A program made the translations under genes and the position numbers. A stretch of DNA of 36,393 nucleotides from Burkholderiales bacterium. Lineage in GTDB: Bacteria > Pseudomonadota > Gammaproteobacteria > Burkholderiales > Burkholderiaceae_C. The stretch is from the NCBI GenBank assembly GCA_003963115.1, contig RXJQ01000102.1, forward strand, positions 1-36,393, read 5' to 3'. Under the pieces are notes generated by a model that worked only from the letters and a program-made list of their open reading frames with translations, had not been told where the DNA came from and made no database searches. Every line of letters starts with the position of its first letter. Positions within the stretch are counted from its first letter, which is position 1. Positions 8,442-16,292 of this stretch are shown here, piece by piece.

Positions 8442-9011
8442 ATGCGAGGAGTCTTCACGCGCTTGATGCGTCCTGCCGTTCTGGTGGCCGCGCTGGTGGC
8501 CAGTTCTCCCGCTCATGCGGTGACGACGGTGCCCTTGCAGCCCATTGCCGATGCCTTCGCGCGCCTGGGGCGCAGCTGTGGCGGCATCGCGCAGCAGATC
8601 TTCGGCGAGGGCTTCGATGCGAGCGGCAATGTGACGGGCTATGTCTTTGCCATCACGCGTTGTGGCGGCTCGGGCCGTGGTGGCGGCTACCACACCACCA
8701 CCTACTCGACCTGGCTGGCGGTCACCTGGGACCTGGGCGGGCGCGTGATCGATGAAGCGCCCAGTGTGCCCAGCCCCGACCCCAGCATCGCCGGGGCCTA
8801 TCACTCGGGTGGCCTCGTTGGCGGAACCAACTACCCGAGCTGCAACAACGTCTCGGCCTACGACAACAGCTTCACCTGTTTTTCCCTGCCGGTGACGGAC
8901 AGCGTGGACGGCTATGCCGTGCAGACCTGGCTGCATGTGGTCAACCAGGCTGCCTGCACGGCCAGCAACACGGCCTACTGCTCCTATAGGGCTTATCTCA
9001 GCAGCCCTTGA
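8442..9011 (+). CDS. secreted six-cysteine protein of unknown function
   Basis: 189 aa from the ATG at 8442, which has GAGAAGGAG upstream and opens into a signal peptide ending near AHA at about residue 25. The mature protein is rich in Gly, Ser and Thr, with six cysteines spread along it (SCGG, RCGG, SCNN, TCFS, ACTA, YCSY), enough for three disulfides. I recognise no catalytic motif. It ends 3 bp from the converging phosphoesterase gene. The function is unknown; secretion is the only well-supported property. Confidence 0.75.
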   Translation: MRGVFTRLMRPAVLVAALVASSPAHAVTTVPLQPIADAFARLGRSCGGIAQQIFGEGFDASGNVTGYVFAITRCGGSGRGGGYHTTTYSTWLAVTWDLGGRVIDEAPSVPSPDPSIAGAYHSGGLVGGTNYPSCNNVSAYDNSFTCFSLPVTDSVDGYAVQTWLHVVNQAACTASNTAYCSYRAYLSSP

Positions 9012-9014
9012 TCA

Positions 9015-10304
9015 TCACTGGCCGTTCTGCTCCCAGTGGCCTTCAGCAAACAGGTCGGCCATCACGTCGGTCGACTTGTCGCAAGCGTGGTTCAGGCAGG
9101 GCAGGTTGAAGCCGGCTTCCAGGGTGCGCAGCAGCGAGAAGTGCGTGTAGCGCTTGCCGCTGGTGACCTTGTGGACCCCATAGTTGGTGTCGGCGATCAG
9201 CATGACCTGGTTGATGTTGGGCGCGGTGCTGTAGTCGTTCTCGTCCCACACCACGACGATGGCGTTGTGCCCTTGATGCCAGACAGGCGAGTGCTTGATG
9301 GCCGACACCAGCTGCTTGACGGCCTGGTCGCCACGGTAGATCAGCGCGGGGTTCAGGCCAGCCTGCGAGCCATCGTCGCTGGGGTCGTAGTTGCAGAAGG
9401 CGCCGGCGTTGCCGCGACCATGCTGGTCATTGCACTGGTTGGGCGCGATGAAAGACAGCGAGGGCACATGGCCGGAAGCCAGGTCGGCATACAGGCCTTT
9501 GGCGCCATCGAAGCCGACGCTGTTGCGCAGACTGTTGTCGCCGTCCTTGCCTTCCTGCACGTTCTGGAAGTAGACGAAGGGGTTGTGTTTGGCGGCATAC
9601 AGGGCCACGATGTCCTTTGAGGACAGGGCCGGATTCAGCGTGGGTGTGATCTTGCTGAAGTCGGTGCTGTCGGTGAAGAAGCCATCGCTGTAGTTCACGC
9701 GGTCGGCGCCTTGCGCGGGCAGGCTTTCCTGATAGCTCTTCCAGCTCAGGCCGGCGCGGTCCAATTGGTCACCAATGGTGATGCCCAGGGTGTTCTTGGC
9801 AGAGGGCACGGAGGCCACGCCATCGATGTTGTTCTCACCGGGTGTGCCTTGCACTTCATTGGTGGTGTCGACGGCCGGCGTGGTGGCGTCGCTGCCCATG
9901 CCAGCGATCGGGCAGACCTTGCTGCTGGCCGGGTTGTCGGTGTTGGGGATGCCGGTGATGAGGTTGGGCGTGCAGCTCGTGCTGTGCCAGTCAGGGTAGT
10001 TGTCGCTTTGGACGCCGAAGTTGGAGCCACCCACGATCTCCAGGTAATTGGTCAGGCTGGGGTGGCCAATGGCGAAGTAGTTGGTGGCCAGGTTGGCCGA
10101 CTTGGCGTAGCTGTTGATGAAGGGCGCGTTGGGATTGTTGAGAATCTGGCTGTAGCCGTGGTTCTCCATGACCACCACGAAGACGTGGTCGAGATGCGGC
10201 ACGCCGTGGGGGACGGGGCCTTCGGCGGCGTGGCCAAGTGTGCACAGGCTGGCGGCCAGGGCTGCTGCTGCTGATGCGCGAACGAAACGTGTTGGGAATG
10301 TCAT
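9015..10304 (-). CDS. exported PF04185 phosphoesterase (acid phosphatase AcpA-like)
   Basis: 429 aa with an N-terminal signal peptide (cleavage near HAA, residues 25-27). Family features of PF04185: a first metal-site motif FVVVMENHGYSQI near residue 43, the GHPSLTNYLEIVGG stretch that in this superfamily carries the Ser/Thr nucleophile, and VVWDENDYS near the C-terminus, a second metal-ligand region. Family members include acid phosphatases and phospholipases C that hydrolyse phosphate esters in the periplasm or outside the cell. The shorter length and HPSLTNY motif favour the AcpA/phosphatase side over full phospholipase C. It is divergent from the lipoprotein gene at 10531. Confidence 0.88.
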   Translation of the reverse strand: MTFPTRFVRASAAAALAASLCTLGHAAEGPVPHGVPHLDHVFVVVMENHGYSQILNNPNAPFINSYAKSANLATNYFAIGHPSLTNYLEIVGGSNFGVQSDNYPDWHSTSCTPNLITGIPNTDNPASSKVCPIAGMGSDATTPAVDTTNEVQGTPGENNIDGVASVPSAKNTLGITIGDQLDRAGLSWKSYQESLPAQGADRVNYSDGFFTDSTDFSKITPTLNPALSSKDIVALYAAKHNPFVYFQNVQEGKDGDNSLRNSVGFDGAKGLYADLASGHVPSLSFIAPNQCNDQHGRGNAGAFCNYDPSDDGSQAGLNPALIYRGDQAVKQLVSAIKHSPVWHQGHNAIVVVWDENDYSTAPNINQVMLIADTNYGVHKVTSGKRYTHFSLLRTLEAGFNLPCLNHACDKSTDVMADLFAEGHWEQNGQ

Positions 10305-10530
10305 GAAGCGTACCTCCTATGTGTCAACGGCGTCGACGAGATCGACCGTGAGCCGCAATCTAGGAAGTGCTGAAGTCCGACTTGTGACAGCGGGGGATGC
10401 AGGCCAAGCGGATTGCAAATCTTTACACAAGCGTCAGGAACCCGCCAGCAACCCGTTAACGAATGCAACTCGGGTCATCGTCGCCACGTTGGCATGCGTT
10501 GTATGAACGGACGCGAAGTGTCAGGAGCGG

Positions 10531-11946
10531 ATGATGTTGACGAAGGTATGCGAGATGAGGTGGGTGTGCAGCGTGGCCGGCGCGTGCAGCCTGCTGGCCG
10601 GTTTGGCTGGCTGCGTCAACTATGTAGAGCCATTGCCGCCGCCACGTGCGCAAAGGGTGCCTCAGCCGCCTCGTTCACCGGAACCGATGGTCGTTTACCA
10701 GGAGACCTACCCCGTTCCCTATCAGGTGCCTGTGCCACAGACGGTCATTGTCCGGGTGGATGAAGAGCCCGCATGGGTGCAGCCCGAACCGGTTGCGTGT
10801 CCTTGGGCACCGCCGCCTTTGCTGATCGAGCCGATACCACCTCAACCCTATCCGGAAGCGGTCTGGGTCGGCGGTTACTGGGTGTGGCATGGCAACTGGG
10901 TCTGGGCGCGTGGGCGGTGGTCCGTTCCGCCTCGGCCTGAGTACCACTGGGTACACCCGTATTACGAGCACCGCGATGGCATCGTGCTGTTCATCGCCGG
11001 ATACTGGGGGCAAGCCGAGGTTGCATTCGCCCCGCCGCCCGCATGGCGGCATTACCCGGTTGAACGTCCTGCTCCTGGCGTGATGCCGGGGCCTCGCCCC
11101 ATCGGTCCCAATGGCGTGTTCATACCGGCGCCCCCCGGGTCACGGCCAGGCCTGATCGTGCCAGCTCCCATTGGCGTGGCACCTGCGGCGGTGATGCATG
11201 CACCCCCGGTGGTCAATGTGGGCATGCACATCCATGCAGACGTGGACAACCGCGTCTCGGTGGTCAATCAGATCACGAACATCACGAATGTGACCATCGT
11301 GGCACCCTCAGGGGCGACTGCCAACGGTGCCGCATTCAATGCGACGGTACCGGCTCGCGGGCATGCATGGCCAAGCGCCACGGCGTCAACACCCGCACAT
11401 GGGGTGGTAACGACGCCACCGCCACCGCCACCGCCACCGCCACCGCCACCGCCACCGCCACCGCCACCGCCACCGCCGGCGATGCCACCGCCAACCGCAG
11501 CAGCGCCATCTGTCGTTCACCAAGAGGAGCATGCGCGGCCTGTCGAGGAACCCATGGTGATTCGCATTGACGGTGAGCATCGGCATGAGTCACCACCGCC
11601 AGTTCCTGCGGTCGTGCGACGCGGCACCGAGCAGGCTGCGCAGCCCGTGGCTGTCGAACCGGTCCATCCGAAGCCCAGGCGTGAGGATGTGCCTCCAGCA
11701 GCCAAGGCAGAACACCCCCCCGAGCATGCGGTGGTGCCCGAGATGCACAGAGAGCGAGAAGCGCCTGCGCCTCATCAGGAGGTGGCGCCCCATCCCAAGG
11801 GCACAGGCAACGGCCCCAAGGAAGCTCAGGCCGAAACGAAGACCGAAGCGAAGACCGAAGGCAAGGGCAAGGATCAGGCCAAGGAGGGGGATGCCAATCA
11901 CCATCAGGCCCACCAGGGGGAGCAGGATGTCAGGCATGATCGATGA
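10531..11946 (+). CDS. proline-rich lipoprotein with YxWxxGxW-type segment and polyproline tract
   Basis: 471 aa. The N-terminus is a lipoprotein signal with lipobox LAGC (Cys at residue 28). Residues about 110-165 contain the aromatic stretch VGGYWVWHGNWVWARGRW, like the YXWXXGXW repeats of Burkholderiales surface proteins. Residues 296-316 are 21 consecutive prolines encoded by an alternating CCA/CCG repeat. The remaining C-terminus is charged, low-complexity and rich in Pro, Glu, Lys and His. Start choice is uncertain: ATG at 10531, 10534 or 10555 all keep the lipobox, with AGGAG at 10523-10527 favouring 10531/10534. It probably spans or decorates the envelope. The next gene starts 31 bp downstream. 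Confidence 0.75.
   Translation: MMLTKVCEMRWVCSVAGACSLLAGLAGCVNYVEPLPPPRAQRVPQPPRSPEPMVVYQETYPVPYQVPVPQTVIVRVDEEPAWVQPEPVACPWAPPPLLIEPIPPQPYPEAVWVGGYWVWHGNWVWARGRWSVPPRPEYHWVHPYYEHRDGIVLFIAGYWGQAEVAFAPPPAWRHYPVERPAPGVMPGPRPIGPNGVFIPAPPGSRPGLIVPAPIGVAPAAVMHAPPVVNVGMHIHADVDNRVSVVNQITNITNVTIVAPSGATANGAAFNATVPARGHAWPSATASTPAHGVVTTPPPPPPPPPPPPPPPPPPPPPAMPPPTAAAPSVVHQEEHARPVEEPMVIRIDGEHRHESPPPVPAVVRRGTEQAAQPVAVEPVHPKPRREDVPPAAKAEHPPEHAVVPEMHREREAPAPHQEVAPHPKGTGNGPKEAQAETKTEAKTEGKGKDQAKEGDANHHQAHQGEQDVRHDR
11415..11474 (+). repeat. hexanucleotide tandem repeat (GCCACC)x10
   Basis: Ten exact consecutive copies of GCCACC inside the lipoprotein gene encode most of its 21-proline run. Because the unit is 6 bp, gain or loss of copies changes proline number by two per unit without shifting frame, so it is a length-variable spacer rather than an on/off switch. 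Confidence 0.95.
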
Positions 11947-11977
11947 CGGAAATGGGTCGCAAAGGTGGTGGTGAGAG

Positions 11978-12622
11978 ATGTCCTTGTCGTTTTTCAGTGC
12001 CTCGGGGAAGTCGTGGCTGGTCCGCGCTGTGTGGATGCTGTTGTTGGTGTTGCTGATCGGTCTGTTGTGGAGGACCGGCGCACAGTGGAACGAGCCACAG
12101 GACCACCCACTTGCCAAGCCTTCGCTGTCCCAGGTGTCTTCAGGTGCATCTGCCGCCGGGGCTTTGCCGCCATTGGCCATGGCATCGGCTGTTGCGCAGC
12201 CGGTTCATGTCCCGGCCAGCGCGCCCCCACTGGACAACTACCAGACACTGACGCGCAAGCCCGATGCCTTGAGCGAAGAGGAGTGGCAGGCCATGCGTGC
12301 GGCCGCAGCACAGAGTCCCAACCCCGGGCATGAACTGGCCCGCATGGCCGACTATGTCGTGTTTCAGAAGCGCTTCATGCAATGGCAAGGGGGCGCGGCC
12401 ACCATGGATGCCAAGCAGAGAGCCAGCCTGGGCCAGTCTCTGTTGGACGAGATGCCGACGAAGGTGGCGCAGGGGGTGCTGGCGGCACAGCAGGCCATCC
12501 AGATCCAAGCGCAGATTGTTCAAGACCTGGAAGCCGATGTCGCCAAACGTCAAAAATGGTTGGATCAGGAGCGCCAACGCCTGCCAGCCCAGCCTGAAAT
12601 CGCACCGGCTTTCGAGCACTGA
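11978..12622 (+). CDS. single-pass membrane protein, unknown function
   Basis: 214 aa. A short basic N-terminus and one membrane helix (about residues 14-31) are followed by a Pro/Ala/Ser-rich linker (about 36-85) and a mostly helical, charged periplasmic domain with heptad-like spacing near its end (about 160-200). I do not recognise a family. It starts 31 bp after the proline-rich lipoprotein and precedes a secreted phosphoesterase. A role in envelope assembly or export of those neighbours is possible but not shown. ATG at 11978 has a weak purine-rich leader (GGTGAGAG). Confidence 0.7.
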   Translation: MSLSFFSASGKSWLVRAVWMLLLVLLIGLLWRTGAQWNEPQDHPLAKPSLSQVSSGASAAGALPPLAMASAVAQPVHVPASAPPLDNYQTLTRKPDALSEEEWQAMRAAAAQSPNPGHELARMADYVVFQKRFMQWQGGAATMDAKQRASLGQSLLDEMPTKVAQGVLAAQQAIQIQAQIVQDLEADVAKRQKWLDQERQRLPAQPEIAPAFEH

Positions 12623-12624
12623 CG

Positions 12625-12660
12625 TACCCGATACGTGGCGCATCTCACTCACCTCGGGTA
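12625..12660. terminator. possible terminator/inverted repeat downstream of membrane protein
   Basis: TACCCGA (12625-12631) and TCGGGTA (12654-12660) are perfect 7-bp inverted arms with a 22-base loop, starting two bases after the stop codon. The long loop and lack of a T-run make it a weak terminator candidate. The rest of the gap to 12848 holds no gene that I can support. Confidence 0.35.
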
Positions 12661-12848
12661 ACAGCCATTGTTTCGGGGGGGTGACCGGCAAAACGATACG
12701 TTCGGCTCATGGACGAGGCGCCATTTGTCTAGAGGACTTCATTGGCGTTCACTAGCATCCGGCTTCATTCATTCCTGCTTTGCGTGCTGTGGCTGGGCGG
12801 CCCATCCAGGTGCAGCAGATCAAAGCGCCTCACCCATAAGGAATCCCC

Positions 12849-14582
12849 ATGAAGTCTCTCCTGAAGGCAAGCGCCTGCGCCTTGGCTGCGGCCTCTTTTT
12901 GCTCAGGCAGTCTGGCTGGCATCAATGACGGCAACACGTCGACGCCCATCAAGCATCTGGTGGTCGTGATCGGTGAAAACCACACCTTCGACAGCCTGTT
13001 TGCAACCTATCAGCCCAAGGCTGGCCAAACCATCCAGAACCTGCTGTCGCAGGGCATCATCAAGGCCGATGGCTCGGCTGGCGCCAACTACGCTTTGGCG
13101 GTGCAGCGCAAGGGCAGCAATCCCAGCAGCAACTACACCATCCAGCCTACCGAAGGCAGCAGCTACTTCTGGCTGCCTCAACCGGTCTGGGAGTTCGGCA
13201 TTCCCGATCTGCGCTTTCCCTTCTGGTTGGCACCTGGCCCCTTCCAGATCACCAAGTACGTGCCTTATTCTGGCGCCACGTCCATCACGGGCGACCCGGT
13301 TCACCGCTTCTTCCAGATGTGGCAGCAAACCGGTGGCACCAATGCCAAGCACGATATGTTCGTGTGGACGGCCACCACGACGGGCCAAGGCGGCGACACC
13401 TCTGGCGTGACGCCCAGCAACCCCAAGCAAGGCGGTGAGCTCATGGGTTTCTACAACATGGCCCGGGGTGATGCCGCTTACTTCAAGAGCCTGGCTGACA
13501 ACTACGCCATCAGCGACAACTACCACCAGGCCGTGATGGGTGGCACGGGCATGAATTTCTTTGCCATCGCCACCGGCGACCTGCCCGTCTACAACGTCAA
13601 TGGCCAGTTGACCGCACCGCCGGCCAACCAGATCGAAAATCCCAACCCGCGTTCGGGCACGGCGAATTTCTTTCAGCAAGACGGTTACAGCGGTGGATCG
13701 TGGGTGAACTGCTCGGATCGCACCCAACCCGGCGTGGCGGCCATTCGTGCCCTGCTGGATGCACAGAACGTGGCGTCCAATTGCGTGGACGGGGCCTACC
13801 ACCTCGTCAACAATTACAACCCGCCTTACGACGTGGATGGCAACCCTGTGCCGCTTGGCGCGACCCAGTACGTGTACCCACCCCAGACGGTGCCGACCAT
13901 TGCCGAAGCGCTGGCAGCGAAGGGCGTGAGCTGGAAGTGGTACACGGGGGGGCGTGAAACGGCCGATGCCGCCTTGAAGATCTTTGGCCAGTCCACGGGT
14001 GGTACCTTGGGGCAGATCGTCTACAACAACATCGGCGATCCGCTCAATGGTTCCAAGAACGTGGTGGAGAGCCCGCTGCGCCAGAACCTGGTCGGCATGA
14101 ACACCTTCTACAACGATCTGGCCGCGAATCAATTGCCCGCTGTGTCATATGTGGTGCCTGCCAATCTGGATGCGGGGCATCCCGGCAACTCGGCGCCCGC
14201 CTATTACGAGAACTTCGTTGCGCAACTGGTCAAGGACATTCAAGCCAATCCGCAACTGTGGGCTGAAACGGCCATCGTCATCACGACCGACGAAGGTGGT
14301 GGATTCTTTGACACCGGTCACATTCAGCAACTGGACTTCTTCGGCGATGGCCCGCGCATTCCGCTGTTCGTGGTCTCGCCCTATGCCAAGAAGGGCTATG
14401 TGGACCATGCATACCACGATCACGCGTCCGTCTTGAAGTTCATCGAGCGCAACTGGGGCCTGGCGCCACTGTCTTCTCGCAGCCGTGATCGTCTGCCCAA
14501 CCCGGTGGCCAGCGTGCAGGATCCTTACCTGCCTGCCAATGCACCGGCCATTGGCGACCTCACCAGCCTGTTCGCCTTCTGA
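12849..14582 (+). CDS. exported PF04185 phosphoesterase (phospholipase C/acid phosphatase family)
   Basis: 577 aa with a signal peptide (cleavage near residue 23) and AAGGA upstream of the ATG. PF04185 motifs: VVVIGENHTFDSLFATY near residue 37 (first metal site), a central DNYHQAVMGGTGMNFFAIATG stretch around 215-240 in the nucleophile/substrate-loop position, ITTDEGGGFFD near 478, and DHASVLKFIERNWG near 522 with a metal-binding Asp-His. It is about 150 residues longer than the PF04185 protein at 9015-10304 and clearly diverged from it. Expected activity is hydrolysis of phosphate esters or phospholipid headgroups outside the inner membrane. It lacks the C-terminal duplicate domains of classical haemolytic PLC. 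Confidence 0.88.
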   Translation: MKSLLKASACALAAASFCSGSLAGINDGNTSTPIKHLVVVIGENHTFDSLFATYQPKAGQTIQNLLSQGIIKADGSAGANYALAVQRKGSNPSSNYTIQPTEGSSYFWLPQPVWEFGIPDLRFPFWLAPGPFQITKYVPYSGATSITGDPVHRFFQMWQQTGGTNAKHDMFVWTATTTGQGGDTSGVTPSNPKQGGELMGFYNMARGDAAYFKSLADNYAISDNYHQAVMGGTGMNFFAIATGDLPVYNVNGQLTAPPANQIENPNPRSGTANFFQQDGYSGGSWVNCSDRTQPGVAAIRALLDAQNVASNCVDGAYHLVNNYNPPYDVDGNPVPLGATQYVYPPQTVPTIAEALAAKGVSWKWYTGGRETADAALKIFGQSTGGTLGQIVYNNIGDPLNGSKNVVESPLRQNLVGMNTFYNDLAANQLPAVSYVVPANLDAGHPGNSAPAYYENFVAQLVKDIQANPQLWAETAIVITTDEGGGFFDTGHIQQLDFFGDGPRIPLFVVSPYAKKGYVDHAYHDHASVLKFIERNWGLAPLSSRSRDRLPNPVASVQDPYLPANAPAIGDLTSLFAF

Positions 14583-14607
14583 CCGGTTCGCTGTGGTCGG
14601 TAACCGG
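14583..14607. terminator. imperfect convergent terminator
   Basis: CCGGTT (14583-14588) and AACCGG (14602-14607) are inverted arms placed in the 27-bp gap between the phosphoesterase and the converging anti-sigma gene. The pairing can be extended by GACC/GGTC with a two-base bulge. There is no T-run. Confidence 0.4.
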
Positions 14608-14609
14608 GG

Positions 14610-15299
14610 TCAGTGCAACTGCCCGACCTCGGTTTGCCATGCCTGCTCGAAATGCGCCAGCTCCTTGGCGTCCATGTCCGAGACCAGCCAGTACTGCATG
14701 CCGCCTTCAGCCCAGTTCAACAGATTGAAGCCGCGTTGCTGAAGCCGCTTGGCCGGCTGCTGGCCATCCGTGGGTTGCACGAACAGGCTGATCACGTGGT
14801 GGTTGTGCATGTAGACCAGTACCGCCACATTGCGGCCCTCAAGCTGCTCGATGCGCGCACCTTGCAGCGGGAAGCCTTGATCAGCCAGATTGAGCACCGT
14901 GGGCGCGAAATCCAGCTTGCCCTGGAACCAGGGCTTGACCGTGTGACGGTCCGTCGAGGCGACCTGTATCAGCGCACCTGTCTGCAAGGCGCGCACATGG
15001 TCGGCCACCAGCTCGGCGCTCAAGGGCTTGTCGAGGTTCTGTATCCATCGGCTTGTCGAGGGCATCAAGCCGGCCGTCAAGGCCACCCCCAGCACGAAGC
15101 CGGACAAGGCTGTGCGCCAGCCGAACTCGCGCCAATGCGATGGCTTGAGGGCCGTGGCATGCGAGGCAGGCGAGGCGCCGGTGGGCTGGGCGGCCGAGGC
15201 CAGGGTGATGCGCGTCTGGATCGCGGCGCGCAGCCGGCTCTCGGCCTTGTGGTGGGTGGCTTGCTCGCGGATCAGTCTGGAGAGATCGTCGTCGTTCAT
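14610..15299 (-). CDS. membrane anti-sigma factor without zinc motif
   Basis: 229 aa from the ATG at 15299, which has GTGAGG six bases upstream. A GTG at 15311 overlapping the sigma-factor stop (GTGA) is an alternative that adds four residues. The N-terminal cytoplasmic helix region would bind the sigma factor; a single membrane helix lies near residues 60-82; the periplasmic domain has the DRHTVKPWFQGKLDFAP stretch typical of COG5662 anti-sigma proteins. There is no cysteine anywhere in the protein, so the zinc-binding HxxxCxxC motif of many anti-sigma factors is absent. It is last in the four-gene operon, translationally coupled to the sigma factor it is expected to hold. Confidence 0.85.
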   Translation of the reverse strand: MNDDDLSRLIREQATHHKAESRLRAAIQTRITLASAAQPTGASPASHATALKPSHWREFGWRTALSGFVLGVALTAGLMPSTSRWIQNLDKPLSAELVADHVRALQTGALIQVASTDRHTVKPWFQGKLDFAPTVLNLADQGFPLQGARIEQLEGRNVAVLVYMHNHHVISLFVQPTDGQQPAKRLQQRGFNLLNWAEGGMQYWLVSDMDAKELAHFEQAWQTEVGQLH

Positions 15300-15307
15300 G
15301 GTCGGCC

Positions 15308-15862
15308 TCACTCGCCCTGTCCCTGGTTCGCCTGGTCCTGCGTGTCCTGTGGCATGAGCGCTGCGCGCAGCTTGTCCCGGGCGCGAGACAGGCGCGACAT
15401 CACCGTGCCGATGGGGATGGCGGCCACAGAGGCGATCTCCGCGTAGTCCAGCCCTTCGATTTCACGCAGGACGATGACTTCTCGCAGCGGCGGGGACAGC
15501 GCGCGGATGGCGGCATCGACGCGGGCCTGTTCATGCTGGCGCGCCACGATGTCGGCCGGGTCGGATGCCGTGAGGCCCTGGGCCATCTGCAGGTTCTCCA
15601 GCTCATCCTCATCCAGCCCGGACAGCTCGCTCAAGCCTTGCTTTTCAGTCAGATGGGTGTAGCAGGCATGGCGAACGATGCGCAGAAACCAGGGGCGCGC
15701 GCTTTCGCCACGCAAGGTGTTCAGGTGGCGAAAGGCGCGCAAAGCTGCATCCTGCAGGACGTCCTCGGCACCGGCCTCGTCGCGCAGAAGCCAGCGTGCC
15801 AGGTTGTAGCCTGCATCCAGGTGCGGCAGCACCAGGGTGTCAAAGGAGCGTGTCGTGCCCAC
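15308..15862 (-). CDS. ECF RNA polymerase sigma factor
   Basis: 184 aa sigma-70 of the extracytoplasmic-function type. Region 2 (about 10-75) contains DEAGAEDVLQDAALRAFRHL for core binding and -10 recognition. Region 4 (about 115-168) contains REVIVLREIEGLDYAEIA and the helix-turn-helix IPIGTVMSRLSRARDKLR for -35 recognition. No regions 1 or 3 are present, as expected. GTG start at 15862 with a weak ribosome site, 16 bp after the cupredoxin stop, which suggests translational coupling. It is released by, and encoded with, the downstream anti-sigma factor, and probably drives its own operon from the promoter-like sequence near 17220. Confidence 0.93.
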   Translation of the reverse strand: MGTTRSFDTLVLPHLDAGYNLARWLLRDEAGAEDVLQDAALRAFRHLNTLRGESARPWFLRIVRHACYTHLTEKQGLSELSGLDEDELENLQMAQGLTASDPADIVARQHEQARVDAAIRALSPPLREVIVLREIEGLDYAEIASVAAIPIGTVMSRLSRARDKLRAALMPQDTQDQANQGQGE

Positions 15863-15878
15863 GGCGGTCAGGTGGTGT

Positions 15879-16292
15879 TCACGCGCTCACAATGAAACGA
15901 CCGTGCATGTCTTCATGGCCACCACCGCAAAAGTTGTCGCACAGGAAGTCGATGATGCCACTGTGCTGAGGCTGTATCTCGATGCGCGTGATCTGCCCGG
16001 GCAGCAGGTCGACGCGCACGCCCAGATCCGGGATGTGCATGCCGTGGATGAAGTCCAGCGACTTGATGGCCAGCACCACGCGCTCGCCGGCTTTCAAGGG
16101 GATCTCTTCGGGCGTGAACTTGAAGCGTTGCGCCGTCATGTCGATCTGCCGTAGCGCGGGGCTGTCTTGTGTCTGGGCCTGTGCCTGGGACAGGCCGGCC
16201 AGCAGGGGCGCTGCGGTCATGCCGATGGACGTCAGGCCCAGCATGCACTGGAGCGTGGCGCGTCGGGACAAGGGCTTGGCTCGCAGCTTCAT
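15879..16292 (-). CDS. exported CuA-type cupredoxin-domain protein
   Basis: 137 aa. The N-terminus carries a twin-arginine-like signal (SRRATLQ, residues 9-15, then a hydrophobic core and AQA cleavage region near 40). The mature domain is a minimal cupredoxin. The ligand set is that of a binuclear CuA centre: H83 in DFIHGMHIP, then C118-x3-C122-x3-H126-x2-M129. This is the spacing of cytochrome oxidase subunit II and nitrous-oxide reductase, without the rest of either enzyme. Tat export would fit folding around cofactor or a redox metal. It overlaps the metallophosphoesterase by 4 bp (ATGA). It could carry electrons or sense/store copper; I cannot tell which. Confidence 0.85.
   Translation of the reverse strand: MKLRAKPLSRRATLQCMLGLTSIGMTAAPLLAGLSQAQAQTQDSPALRQIDMTAQRFKFTPEEIPLKAGERVVLAIKSLDFIHGMHIPDLGVRVDLLPGQITRIEIQPQHSGIIDFLCDNFCGGGHEDMHGRFIVSA

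Noticed and set aside
10305..10530. Pho box upstream of the secreted phosphoesterase
   Set aside because: Only one CTGTCAC half-site on the minus strand; the required second repeat at the right spacing is missing.
11336..11596. CRISPR-like or structured repeat at the GCCACC tract
   Set aside because: Units are contiguous with no spacers and in frame as proline codons; it is a coding microsatellite.
12668..12928. Small open frame before the 577-residue phosphoesterase
   Set aside because: Overlaps the real signal-peptide start in another frame, no ribosome site, no recognisable composition.
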